Below, piece after piece: positions 36,036 to 47,059 of a stretch of 64,000 nt of DNA. This stretch comes from Tenrec ecaudatus. Its lineage: Eukaryota > Chordata > Mammalia > Afrosoricida > Tenrecidae. The position numbers and the translations under genes are program-made. Within the stretch, counting starts at the first letter, position 1. Each line of letters opens with the position of its first letter. Under the pieces are notes generated by a model that did not search any database, had not been told where the DNA came from, and saw only the letters and a program-made list of their open reading frames with translations. The DNA lies in the NCBI RefSeq assembly GCF_050624435.1, contig NC_134542.1:111211677-111275676 (forward strand). The letters are read 5' to 3'.

Positions 36036-37384
36036 AATATATCATGGCTGCAGGAGTCACAATCCCACCCGCACCTCTCCCTTCTGGCACGATCAGAACT
36101 GTGTGGTTATGCTAACTAATATGGAAATACCATTGCCTTGCACTGCCCTTTCAACCTCCAGCCTACTAACTTTTCCCAGGACTGACTGCTTCAGGATGTT
36201 GTTTGCAGCCCATTTCAGTGGAGTCTTTCAGGAACCAGTCTACAATAAATCAGTGTTGGAAAAGTTAACACTTACCTTCAAATGTCAAAATAGCAGAAAT
36301 CTGTGTAGGGAAATGATCAACATAGACTGAAAAGGAAGAAGCACCCCAAGAGATAGAAGAGTGAGACAGAGAAGTATAAGGTAACCGGCCCACAGTGGTA
36401 AAGAGAAGCATGGAATTTCAAGGAGAGAAGTATGTATGCTTAACGTACCAAATGCCATTGAACATAAAGGGAGAATGAACTATAAACATGAGAGGCAACA
36501 GTTAAAATGGAAGGGAAATACTAGTAACTAAAGAGAGAGTTGGATGGTCAGAAACCTGGGTATAAGTAGTGATGGAATGAAGAAGGGGTGGAACAAAGAG
36601 GTGGGAGAGAAATTCAATAGCTTGAGAGAGAAAATATCTTGCAGTAATGATTTTTCTCTTTGCTAACACAGAGACATCCACACCATATGTGACAGGAGTT
36701 TCTAAGGCTATCCAAAGAAATGGTCTTGGACAAATGCTTTCTAGTTCCAATGAGCTTCTGTATTTTAATATGAATGTACATCCATGAGCATTCAGAAGAC
36801 TGTGGGTGATGCACAGCGTCAAATACTCACCTGGTTCCACTTCATCCAGAGACACTGCAGGAGAAAGGAAGGGCTGGTGATTTACTTTTAAAAGTTCAAG
36901 GCCATTAAAACACTCTGGAGCACATTTGACTTGGGTGTGTCCATGAGTTAAAATCAACTTGACAGCTACCGGCTAATGAGCACTTGCATATGGCAAAGGA
37001 CTGATCATTTGATTAAGGCTCACTTTAGAACCTTCTGGTCTAGCCCATGTGTTAACCTCTACTGGAGGCTTTTAGTCAGCAAGTCTAGTCAGGCAAGTTA
37101 CATTTTGGCCAACTCACCCTTCCATTACTTTTCACATTTTAGATTCAATGTTACATATTTTTATTCCATCTCAAATACCTTTCTCTTCACAAAAAGTACA
37201 TTAGTGCACATCCTTCCCTTTCTCCCGTTTTCCAGCCATTACAGTCTAAATTAATGCCAAATTAATGAGACAGTAGCTTTCCTCTCTTCCTAGTAAATTG
37301 TACCCAAATTCCTGAATTTTATTATTTGTAAAGGAAAGAACCAGAAAAAATGGATCGATAACCATTTTACCTTTTCCTTGCTAG
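36036..37384. other. Unique DNA, no gene seen
   Basis: A 151-codon minus frame at 36502-36957 is the longest in this part. Its predicted product has no recognisable domain, and composition is ordinary, so I treat it as chance. Confidence 0.45.
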
Positions 37385-37505
37385 ATGCTCAGTGTTTGTA
37401 ATACTATTTGAAGTGTAATTTTAAAATAAGGAAACTGAGGCACAAGAAGCTTTGAAGTATTCAAAATCACAAGAAAGATGAATGAAAATGCTAAAGCTAG
37501 AGAGG
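37385..37505 (-). mobile_element. MIR SINE relic, minus strand
   Basis: AATAAGGAAACTGAGGCACA followed by GAAGTATTCAAAATCACAAG is the antisense MIR core. Confidence 0.7.
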
Positions 37506-38162
37506 TGGTGGACCAGATTTTATCTTCCTGGGTAGACAATATGAATATGTTTCCACCCAACCCTTGGTGAACTACGCCATGGACTAAGCACCATGATGAC
37601 CTTGGATGATGATGTTGAAGGCAGCATGGCATAACACAGGGCTACACTAGAAGGACTTAACACACAGGCCTATCTGAATGAACTGAGCCCTGCCTTGAAG
37701 TTGCCTGCACCCTTGGAATGAGGACTGGGTTACTCAGATGGGAGAGGAAGCAGAGAGTGGCCACCCGGAGCTGTAGAAGCAGAAGTAACTGAACCATGGG
37801 GGGAGCCCCTGGCTTGGTGGGTGTCCAAAGGAAAGGGACCCAGAATTACCATATGTTTAGTACCTGGATGCCTTTCTCACAATGAAATGACAGACCATGT
37901 CTGTTGGGCAGGGATCTGGACTTGGAAGAATTGATCCTGGACGTTTCTCCCAGGCACCAATCCCCCTGCTTAGGGTAAACAGAGCTCAATCTTGAGGGAG
38001 ATAGGAATGTGTAGGGCAACAACATGTGGGTTGTGGCTCAAGGTGGAACCGAGCCACATTCACATAGATTCCTCATACCAACAGTGTCCAGAGTGCTGTG
38101 TCACTGGGAAAATTGATGATGTTAGTGCAATTTGAGGGAGGTTAGTGCAACCCAATGGGGGT

Positions 38163-38209
38163 GAGATAGTTTATTGTCTAATACAGGGGGAGATAGTTTA
38201 TTGTCTAAT
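38163..38209 (+). repeat. Short tandem duplication (20-bp core)
   Basis: GAGATAGTTTATTGTCTAAT occurs at 38163-38182 and again at 38190-38209, 27 bp apart. A second similar duplication (TTTGTAAATATTG) occurs near 38728-38761. Confidence 0.85.
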
Positions 38210-38464
38210 CGACACTATTGTACTTTTTGTTTCTATGGGTTTTTGTTATTCCTGCCTTTAGATTGTTGTTTTGTTGCTTTGGTTTTCCTTGTTTGTTTGT
38301 TTGCTGGTATGTTGCTGTGGTTGTTGTAATTCTTCTTATGTGGATTTGACTTGGTCATAATATGACCGCCAAAGTAAACCTGAGTTACTATCAGACAGAG
38401 ATTATTGTAATCCTGCTGGTGCTGGATCAAACTTGATACTTGTTCAGTTGACCTCCCTCTAGAC

Positions 38465-38655
38465 GTGCAGTTCTCAACCTTCCTAATGCTGTAACACTTT
38501 AATACAGTTCTTCATGTTATGGTGACCCCAACCATAAAATTATTTCTGTTGCTACTTCATAACTGTAATTTTGCTACTTCTATGGATCGGGCAACCCCTG
38601 TGAAAGGATCGTTTGACCCCTACAGGGGTCACGACCCACAGGTTGAGAACTGCCG
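38465..38655 (+). mobile_element. SPIN hAT transposon (non-autonomous), intact ends
   Basis: A 191-bp element with a perfect 8-bp TSD CTCTAGAC (38457-38464, 38656-38663). The terminal repeats are GTGCAGTTCTCAACC and GGTTGAGAACTGCCG. Internal SPIN signatures include CAACCATAAAATTATTTCTG, TTGCTACTTCATAACTGTAA and CCCCTGTGAAAGGATCGTTT. It carries no transposase. SPIN is a horizontally transferred hAT family, and its presence with AfroSINEs argues for tenrec. Confidence 0.93.
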
Positions 38656-39365
38656 CTCTAGACTCAACCTGAATTTCTTCTGGGTGCAAGTATCTCTTGC
38701 TTGTTCCTTGACAAAAATTTCTCCCCTTTGTAAATATTGATGGTGGCTTTGTAAATATTGGTGGTCTTTTCTTTCTTACTCATTATATTTTAATCTTTAT
38801 ATTATTATTACTTCATCCTTACCACTTTATTTCATTTTATTTTTTATTGTTTCTGTTGGGTTTTTCCGTTGGTGGAGCACAGAACGAGTGGATACCTAGA
38901 GATAATCACGGATTCAAGGGTTTATAGGGGTCAGGGGTGGAAGACAGAGAGGGTGAGGGGACTTGAGGAGTAAACAATAAATGTGGGAGAGGGGAGAGAG
39001 CAGGAGAACTCAACATGGTTACACAGCTCATTTCTAAGGCTATGTAACCATTAAAAAAGGTTCTAAAGTTGATTGTGGTAATGATTGTGCAATTTTTCTT
39101 GATGTGATTGAACTTTTGAGTTGTCTGATATGTGGACTATTTGCTAATAAAACTGTGGGGGAACGCTTTGCTACAGACACCCCTAAAAGCAACTGTTGGA
39201 GCTAAATAGCTGGAGAGTTTCTGATTCCCTCCCAGCATCCCCATGGCCTATAGGACTCAGATCCATCTTATCACAGAGTTTGGCCTCTCCACATTTGGTG
39301 AAGTTTTCCCTTTCTTGGTACTTTTATTTGGGAGCTTAGTGTCTAAGCAATGCCATACTAATAGT

Positions 39366-39435
39366 GCAAAATAGTGGTGACATAGTGGTTAAATGTTGGG
39401 CAGTGATCTGCATGGTTGGCAGTGGGAAACCCCTG
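39366..39435 (+). mobile_element. AfroSINE 5' half, split by an L1-like insertion
   Basis: AGTGGTGACATAGTGGTTAA is the head, and GGCAGTGATCTGCATGGTTG with TGGGAAACCCCTGGGCTTTT is the region through the B-box. The 3' half resumes at 40790. Confidence 0.7.
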
Positions 39436-40789
39436 GGCTTTTAATTAATTTATTTTTTAATCATTTTATTGGGGACTCGTACAACTCTAATCACAGTTCA
39501 TCCATCCATCAATTGTGTCAAGCACATTTGCACATTTGTCATCATCATTTTCAAAACATTTTCTTTCTGCTTGAGCTCTTGGTATCAGCTCCTCATTGTT
39601 GCCCTTCCCTTCCCCATGAACCCTTGATAATTTTAAAATTATTATTATTTTTTCATGTCTTACACTGTCCAATGTCTCCCTTTACCCATTTTTCTGTTGT
39701 TCATCGCCCTGGGAAGCAGTTATATGTAGGTCATTGTGATCAGTTCCCTCTTTTCTCCCCCCATATTTCCTTTACATTCCTGGTATCGCCACTCTCATTA
39801 TTGGTCTTGAGGGGTTTATCTGGCTTCCCTGTGTTGTGAGCACTTAGAAGTACTAGTGTACATCCTCTAGTCTAGCCAGATTTGTAAGGTAGAATTGGGA
39901 TCATGATAGTGGGGGGTGGGGGAGAGGAAGCATTAAAGAACTGGAGGAAAGTTGTATGTTTCATTGGTGCTATATTGCACCCTGACTGACTCATTTCTTC
40001 CCTGCAAGGCTTCTGTAAGGGAATGTCCACTTACTTACAGATGAGCTTTGGGTCTCCGCTCTGCACTACCGCTTATTCACATTCATACAATTTTTTGTTC
40101 TTTGATGACTGATACCTGATCCCATCGATACCTCATGATCACACAGGCTTCTTCCATGTGGGCTTTGTTTCTTCTGAGATAGATGGCTTCTTGTTTATCT
40201 CCAAGCCTTTAAGACCCAAGACACTTTATCTTTTGATAGCCAGGCACCATCAGCTTTCTTCACTACATTTGCTTATACACCTGCTTTGTCTTCAGCAATC
40301 GTGTCAGGAAGGTGAGCATCATGGAAAGCCAGGTTAATAGAATAAAGTGTTCATGCATTGAGGGAGTATTTGAGTAGAGGCCCAGTGTCCATCTCCTACC
40401 TTAGTACTAAACCTATTAATATATGTCCATAGATCTATTTCTGCATCATCATATATAAATATATTTACATGTGTACATGCCTGTATTTAGACCTCTATAA
40501 ATGCTCTTTGCCTCCTAGCTCTTTCCTCTAGTTCCTTTAACTTTCCTCTTGTCCCACTATCATGCTCATTTGGGTTTCAGTAATTACTCTTGGTTACATT
40601 GCCCTTGATCAAGCCCTACCAGGCCTCCTATACCCTCCTGGGTTTGTTAACACCTACTTACTTTCCCCTGCCTCCCCCTTTCCCATGTTCCCCCGGAACT
40701 GTAGTTCCCGTTGTGTTCTCCAGATTTATCCCACCTATCTTATCTAGATAGATCTATAGAGATAATAATATGCACAAAAAACAAATCCC
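39436..40789 (-). mobile_element. L1-like element, minus strand, inside an AfroSINE
   Basis: The 3' end is at the left (TTTTTTAATCATTTTATTGGG). It is collinear in antisense with the 3' part of 6443-8417; shared landmarks include CCATCAATTGTGTCAAGCAC, TTTTGATAGCCAGGCACCAT and GAACTGTAGTTCCCGTTGTG. About 1.35 kb, and no ORF2 domain. The flanking AfroSINE halves show where it landed; a clean TSD was not found. Confidence 0.7.
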
Positions 40790-40855
40790 TTAAACAGTTA
40801 CAGTCTTGGAATCCTGAAGTCAGCCTTGACTTGATGGTAGTGAGTTTGGTTTGGA
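40790..40855 (+). mobile_element. AfroSINE 3' half
   Basis: CTTAAACAGTTACAGTCTTG followed by GGAATCCTGAAGTCAGCCTT and GACTTGATGGTAGTGAGTTT is the AfroSINE 3' portion and tail, continuing 39366-39435. Confidence 0.65.
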
Positions 40856-41007
40856 GTGTTAGTCAAAATAACACCCTGATATTATATAGAGACATTAGTG
40901 GGTTAGATGACTGACTTTTTACATCTCTTCACTTTTATGCTATCCTCCAAACACACACTCACATGCACACACTCTGCCAATCAGATCACACACAAAATAG
41001 TACTTAC

Positions 41008-41474
41008 TGTGATAGTTTTTTTTGTGTTCACATGGCTCCCATAGGAACGTGTGGGTGAAGTTTAGTCTGTCAATCAGGTTGCAGCTTGATTAGAGAGAAA
41101 CTGAGATCAATGGCTTCCGGGAAGCGGCCACTCTCTCTGATTTCACCTTCCTGCTACAAGCCACATGGGGCCACAATGAGACCTTCAAGAGCCCAGGAGA
41201 TGCTGGCACACCAGTGCATCTGCAAGACTTTGTCTCACTGGCCTGTGACCTTCCTGCATTTTGCATCATTGCTTGTGCTGCTTGCGTCTGAGGAGGGATT
41301 TATGGACTAGTATCAAATTTATGGGTTCATATCAAACTTATGGACTTGATCTGAACTTGACTAGGATGTTTTCTTAATATAAGAATATTCTTTTATAAAA
41401 AGCTCTTTCTTATACGTATATACATATATGAATGTCTCTGAATTTTTTTTCTCTAGTCAACTTTGTCTAATACA
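41008..41474 (+). mobile_element. Solo LTR (ERV3/MaLR-type), 467 bp
   Basis: Begins TGTGATAGTT, ends CTAATACA, and is flanked by the perfect 5-bp TSD CTTAC (41003-41007, 41475-41479). Shared blocks with the other copies include GAGGAGGGATTTATGGACTA and AACTTATGGACTTGATCTGA. No internal viral sequence: a solo LTR fossil. Confidence 0.9.
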
Positions 41475-41549
41475 CTTACCAACCATCATGCGACTGAGCA
41501 GAAAGATTTAAAGCTGAATCCTGATCCAGACCCTGGGTTACACAATTAG

Positions 41550-41625
41550 AAACTATCTTAACATCCCAAGGCCACAGAGTGTCATTAGTTTGTAACTGGG
41601 GCTCAGATAGTAGTAGTCGTAGTAG
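41550..41625 (-). mobile_element. MIR SINE relic, minus strand
   Basis: ACATCCCAAGGCCACAGAGT followed by TTAGTTTGTAACTGGGGCTC resembles antisense MIR (GCCCAAGGTCACACAGCTAG..). Short. Confidence 0.5.
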
Positions 41626-42334
41626 CCAGAGCCAGTAATAACTGCATTCAGAGGACAGACATATGGTCTAATTCACACCATATTTTCCCCTCAAGATTGA
41701 AAGATGCTAGTTTTTAAAAATACATGACCATCCATCCTCTGGCGGCCTGTCTTGCAAATGTGAAGGTTATGAGCTCCTGGCATGCAAAAGCTGGAGCTCG
41801 TGAGTACATTATGGGACATCCCTCCCTGCTAAAGATGGTGATTGCTAAGGCCAGATGGGACCATCATCACTGTGAAACACAGGACAAGGAAGATCACATA
41901 CTTTGTTTCTGTTACACTGTTTCTCTTAAATGCTGATTCCTATTAATATTAAAATAGAGACTAAACCTTAAGTAGCGTTGTTCAAAAGTATCCAAGGGAG
42001 GCATTTTTTGAAAGAAAGTGTTTAGTTTGCAACGAGAATCATGATCAAAACCCCCTAAAACATCTGTCATCTTCAATTGATTACTACATCCTGCTGGTTG
42101 TACCTTAAAAATATATTTCCACTCACACTGCTGCCAAGATAGGCTCTCATCCTGCTTGGAGTATTACAGATGTTTTCTCTGTATGCTCCTGCCCCATCTC
42201 TTCACTTTGATTCCAGTTTTTGCTAGTGAATAAATCTTAAAGTTCCCTTTACATTTTAGTACAAATACCTGTATGTAGTTAATTTCCTCTCCTGACTAAG
42301 ACAAGCCACCTGACACAGAATACAGATTCCCCCT
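41626..42334. other. No gene or assignable repeat seen
   Basis: Unique DNA. A 70-codon plus frame at 41724-41936 is unrecognised. Confidence 0.4.
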
Positions 42335-42545
42335 AAGGGAGACCCTGGGGCATACTAATGGTTAATCTATTTATCTGTCAACATAAAGAGTGACGTTTAA
42401 GTCCATTCAGGTGGGCTTTGGAAGAAAGTCTTTGTGATCTGCATCTATTAAAAAAAATAGCTCTTACTGTCCCCATGGAGCCCAGCTTTCTTCTCATGCA
42501 TGTGGAACCCCAGTGAACCAAATTCAACTCGATGACAAGTGGTCT
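42335..42545 (+). mobile_element. AfroSINE
   Basis: GAGACCCTGGGGCATACTAATGG is the head, GGAAGAAAGTCTTTGTGATC the body, and TAGCTCTTACTGTCCCCATG the middle. CAAATTCAACTCGATGACAAG is the RTE-like tail. Full order is present. Confidence 0.78.
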
Positions 42546-42587
42546 AACTGGTAAAAAGTCATCACAAGTGGCACCGTTCACAGAACA

Positions 42588-43625
42588 TTCTTTTTTTGCA
42601 AACGCAAAGCATTTTAATATAATTTTCCCAGCAGTCTTATTGGCACATAATTTACATATCATACAATTGAATAGTTCAATTGTTCAATCATATCAAGGGG
42701 AATTACATAATCACCACATCTACCTTAGAGAATCTGGGCTCCTCCCGACCCCCCATGGTTAAAATGAGTTATACAATCACGATCAGCTGTAGTGGCCCCT
42801 CCCTCCTCACACCTTCATTATTTGTTCCTGAAAGCCCCTTTCCTCCCAATCGCCCCTCCCCAACACCTGCATTCCCTATGACACCTTGTATCAGCCAGAT
42901 CTTCGAGGATCCACTCCTCCTTTGCTTCACAGCTGGGAAAACCCACAGGAAACAGGGAAAACCAAATCACACTAGGTTGGTAAGGATAAGATCCTATTCA
43001 TAGAAAGACAAAGCTACAAATAATGTGGATGAAGGAGAAGGCCCCATCGACATTCAAAAAGCCAGGAAAGAGCATTTCTGTCAGGAAACAACTAAGAGAT
43101 ACTTGCACCCACTACAAATTCAGGTCATGTCCATAGGGAGGTAAACTGGCCAAGTACCAAGTTGGATCCATCAGAATCACGATCACAGTGGTCTCTGCCT
43201 GAAGTAGGCTGTTCAGGACAGTCAGCGGCTTGGTCCAACTATAAACTCTGCAGATGGATTTGGGTCCCACTGTCTTCTACAAATTGGGGGTTCATCATTT
43301 TAGTTCTGATGCTTTTATCTTCAGCATATTTGAATCTTTTAAATGTCATCTTTGGATCCCACAAGCTGGTGCGCTTCTTCTGTGTGGACTTAGTCGACTA
43401 CTTGCTGCGATAGCTGTTTGTTTGAATACAAATCTTTAAGACCACAGACACTACTTCAATTGATAGCTGGGCACCATCTACTTTCTTCACCACACTTTAC
43501 AGTAGCACCCTGATCTTCAGTGATCATTTCGTGAAGTTGAGTATTGAGCAGGGCCATAATGTACGACCTAATTGTTCATAAATCGGAGCTGGGATTTCGT
43601 GGGAGCCCAGAACTCATTCCAGGAT
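42588..43625 (-). mobile_element. L1-like element, minus strand (first of a run of three)
   Basis: The T-rich 3' end is at the left (CTTTTTTTGCAAACGC). Shared antisense landmarks are GACCACAGACACTACTTCAA, GATAGCTGGGCACCATCTAC and CACTTTACAGTAGCACCCTG, matching the element at 24262-26120. No coding capacity. Confidence 0.65.
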
Positions 43626-43628
43626 CTA

Positions 43629-44420
43629 TATTTTTTTTGCTGTAACTTGGGAATTAATACATATGTCATATCATCCCATAGTTCAATCTTGTCAAATAGA
43701 ATTGTACCATTGCTTCCATAATCAGTCTCCAAACATACTTTTCCTTCCTGGGCTTCTTGACTTCATTTCCTTATCTCCCTCACCCCTCTGTATCACCCCT
43801 CCCCCAAACCCTTTGTTAAGTTTTCTTTCCCTTTAAGGTCACTGTCCCTGAGTTTCATTTACCGAAAAACAAAGAAACAAATAACCCAGCTCCCAGAGGG
43901 TGACCCGCAATGGCAGTGTTCCTCTGAGATACACCCTAATATAAACAAGCATAAGCAGAATATAACAGAATGGCCCCAGGACTGATGGAATAAAACATAT
44001 TTTAATACTGCATACAGGGTGTTGATGTAGCTCGACCTTGTTTGTCTGCCACCAACAATACACCAGTCTGTCTTCTGCTTCTTAAGCCACCATGTGTTTT
44101 CCAGCTTAACTCCTCAAGTTACCAGTGTGTCTGAGGTAGAGCCCAGTTCACTCAGCAGGGCTCCCATATGGAGTCTCACTGATGTGACTTCTGAATCATG
44201 CTAGATTGCCCAAAGATGAGGACTTTAATGTTTAAGTGTTTAAGGCACCCAGCCTGGGTTCCTGAGATACCCCAAGATGCCCTAGGTTCGTTCTGCCCAC
44301 CTGCTGCTTGCCACTAAAGACCTTTACTACATAATGCTCCCATGAGCATCCTCAGTCTCACCTTCCCTCACCTGGAAGTCAGCCCTCTCTCCTCTCCCCT
44401 CAACAGACTTGAGTTCATAT
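43629..44420 (-). mobile_element. L1-like element, minus strand (second of three)
   Basis: Starts with TTTTTTTTGCTGTAACTTGG (3' end), then ATAGTTCAATCTTGTCAAAT, CATAATCAGTCTCCAAACAT and TTCTGCTTCTTAAGCCACC. It is collinear with the two ends of 24262-26120 but lacks the middle. Confidence 0.65.
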
Positions 44421-44537
44421 TTTTCCACATATCAAGTGATGATTTAGCTACTTACATTTTAGACCACAGCTTGATTAGGAGGGGGTGCAGTTTTTAAATA
44501 TTTTACTAATGAGGAAATATGACTAACTTTACTTTTT

Positions 44538-45118
44538 TTAACAAACCATTTTATTAGGAGTTAATTCAGACATGATACTATTCAATAGTTGAATCACATC
44601 AGGCCTAGTTCTACAATTTGGCTACCAAAATCAGTTTCAATTTATTTTATTTCTTCTTGACCTCCTTGATATCGTACACTTCGGAAGCCCTTATTTTAAT
44701 TCTTGTCTATGTAGATTCACCTATGCTGGGTTTCATACACCAAAAAAAAAGGAAAACACACAATGAAGAGTCAATAAGTCTACCAAAAATAAGAAAATGC
44801 AGCAGAGAAAAACCCCAATATGGAAAAACAAACAAAGAAAACATTAAAAACCAGATCAAGCCCAACGTGTATCAGAAGGGAGATCGTGACAAGGTGTTAA
44901 CCATTCAAGTCAGATTTATCACTTTACTGCACTATGGTCATCTCTCCACCACTCTCGGTCTGGTAACCAGATTACTCTCAGCCAGCAATTATGGTTAGAG
45001 GGAAATCACCACAGGCTTTGTCCTTTGTAAATGCTGTGCATGTATTTTGAACTTCTACTGTTATCCATACCCTTTGCACACCAGAATCTCACAATTTAAG
45101 CTCTGATACTATTCCATT
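44538..45118 (-). mobile_element. L1-like element, minus strand (third of three)
   Basis: The T-rich 3' end (ACTTTTTTTAACAAACC) is followed by ATAGTTGAATCACATCAGGC, GGCTACCAAAATCAGTTTCA and ACAAGGTGTTAACCATTCAA. Its right part parallels 24640-24920 (GTCAGATTTATCACTTTACT). Confidence 0.65.
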
Positions 45119-45254
45119 TTGTCAATTTGGATTGTATAATTTACCATCCTTGGATTACAGATTAGTAATTCCATGTCAGACTGCGGCTTCATAAATGTTT
45201 TCCTCATTTTATTGTGTGCCTTGGATAGCCACTTACGTAATGTAGCTGTGTGTT

Positions 45255-45528
45255 CATTTCCTAGGACTTCCTTGAAGAAGTACCGTGACGTGGGTTCCTT
45301 TAAACAACAGGCATTTATTCTCATCATAGCTGAACACAGAGTCTGAATTCAGGGCTATGACAGGGCCATCTTCTCTTTAATGACTCCCCAGGAAGATCCT
45401 TGCTTGTGTCCCTCCAGTTCTGAGAGTCCCAGGTGTACCTGGCATGTAGACACATGCTCATATGGCATCTTCCCCCTGGGTCTCTGCTGATTTCTATAAG
45501 GATGACACCATGATTTGATGAATAAGCC
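45255..45528 (-). mobile_element. MLT1-type MaLR LTR, minus strand
   Basis: TTCATTTCCTAGGACTTCCT, TTTAAACAACAGGCATTTAT and TCATAGCTGAACACAGAGTC match the antisense 3' half of MLT1 LTRs. TCTATAAGGATGACACCATG is the GGTGTCCTTATAA block. An old eutherian LTR fossil with no internal sequence. Confidence 0.75.
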
Positions 45529-45529
45529 T

Positions 45530-45705
45530 GCTGAGATAATGCCTTTGTGCTAGCACATGGTTGCTAACCAAAAGGTCAGCCATTCAAACCTACCCATGGG
45601 CTTCATGGGGATCTGCTCACATACAGACTACAACCTAAGAAACACTATGGTTCTATTGTGTCACATGGGTTACTGTGTACAGAAAACAGGTTCAACTCCG
45701 CCTGA
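45530..45705 (+). mobile_element. AfroSINE
   Basis: GAGATAATGCCTTTGTGCTA is the degraded head, followed by TTGCTAACCAAAAGGTCAGC and CATTCAAACCTACCCATGGG for the B-box region. AAGAAACACTATGGTTCTAT is the body and CAGGTTCAACTCCGCCTGAC the tail. Confidence 0.78.
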
Positions 45706-46154
45706 CATCACTGTCTGGATTAGGAGCCTCCTCTAGAATGACCCCAGGTTAACTGATGGCATTTCCAAGAAGCCCATTTCCCAAAAGGGCATACTACTAG
45801 GCATTAGGTGTTGAGGACTTCAACACATCTCTTGTGAGGGGATGGGAGTGAGGAGTACAATTCAACATTTACTCATGTCAAATACTCTGCCAAATAAATG
45901 AAGTACTTTTTTCTCCTTTTAAACTAAAGATACTACCACTCACATTCTAGGGCCGGTCTCAAATGTCAGGGGGGCAGTTTTGTAAGATTGTATCCATTGG
46001 GATATATCACCAACTCCATATCAGAATTAGCCCCGGGGGGTGGGGGGGCATGGAATCTAAGTTTTCCCCTAGTTTTTCAGTTTAGTAACTATTCAGATAT
46101 TGGGCTCCAAATAATTACTTGCTCTAGAGAAAATATTCTACTGGTTTAAGCCCA
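45706..46154. other. No gene or assignable repeat seen
   Basis: Mixed DNA with a G-rich patch near 46033-46048 (GGGGGGTGGGGGGGC). Confidence 0.4.
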
Positions 46155-46352
46155 GCCATGGAGCCCATTCCAATTTATAGCTAACCCGTAAAACAGATTC
46201 AAACTACTTCCAAGAGAGTCTGAGGCTATACATACTTATGGGAGCCAAGAGTCTCATCTTTCTCCAGCAGAGTGGCTGATGCGTCTGAACGGCCAACCTT
46301 GTGGCTGAGTCTGATATTTAGCCCACGATGCCATCGGGGCTACTTTCATCTT
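46155..46352 (-). mobile_element. AfroSINE, minus strand
   Basis: CATGGAGCCCATTCCAATTT is the antisense tail and AGAGTCTGAGGCTATACATA the body. GAACGGCCAACCTTGTGGCT is the B-box side and CGATGCCATCGGGGCT the head. Confidence 0.7.
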
Positions 46353-47059
46353 GGCTCTCGGCACACGGAGGTCTGCACTCTGATGCAACAGGATGCTGCA
46401 ATACCATCCCACCAATGCCATGACTACGGCGCCTTCCTCTCCTGGTTCATTCTCTTACCGCCACTCTGCGACCTCATTACTCTAGGCAATCTGACAGTCA
46501 GGGCAGAGTCAGCTCTGCCATGCTGGAGGCACTGAGAACACTTTTGTCATACCATAATTATAAAAAAATAATCCATCCGAGAGTTTTTAATTAAAATGTG
46601 TCACACACTGAGGCCTGTGACTAGGTATCTTATGACTCCCATGGTGTCAGGCACATAGGTAAATCAGCTTTTGATGACTGCAGTAAGTAAATAAATAAGC
46701 CAATTCACTGTGTAAATTTGTAGCCGTGGAAGATTTCAAAGAAGTTATAGCGCCGAGTACCATTTTAAAATACTGAGCACACGACACTATAAATATGAAT
46801 TTATACTCATCCTCATGAATGTTGCCAGTAAGAAGACAGAAGCAACAGCAATTATAAACTTAAGTCAATTTATCTTTATGAAGACATTTTTATTTCACTA
46901 ATAATAATAAAACTTCTGTTCCCTTTAAAATATATATATAAATATATAGATATATAAAATATTCATATATGCCTTTTTGTCTCTCATTCTAGTGTTTTTA
47001 CCCATACACAACTCCAATATGTTGTTTATCAGGGACATAGATCTGTATATTGTATAAAA
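46353..47059. other. Unique DNA with AT-rich patch
   Basis: Low-complexity AT-rich DNA at 46927-46975. The 87-codon plus frame at 46272-46535 overlaps the SINE and is not a gene. Confidence 0.45.

Larger units (their letters stand above)
37640..39158 (+). mobile_element. L1-like LINE 3' region, plus strand, hosting SPIN
   Basis: The 3' end reads GATTGAACTTTTGAGTTGTC, TGATATGTGGACTATTTGCT and AATAAAACTG, the classical L1 3'-terminal style. The upstream part is a long non-coding region. The SPIN element at 38465-38655 lies inside it. The 5' bound is an estimate. Confidence 0.6.

Noticed and set aside
36502-36957. 151-codon open frame on the minus strand
   Set aside because: No recognisable domain, no promoter, splice or polyadenylation context, and an overlapping nested frame. 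Length alone is compatible with chance in 64 kb.
39393-39839. 148-codon plus frame
   Set aside because: It runs from AfroSINE sequence into an antisense L1-like element, so it is a repeat shadow.
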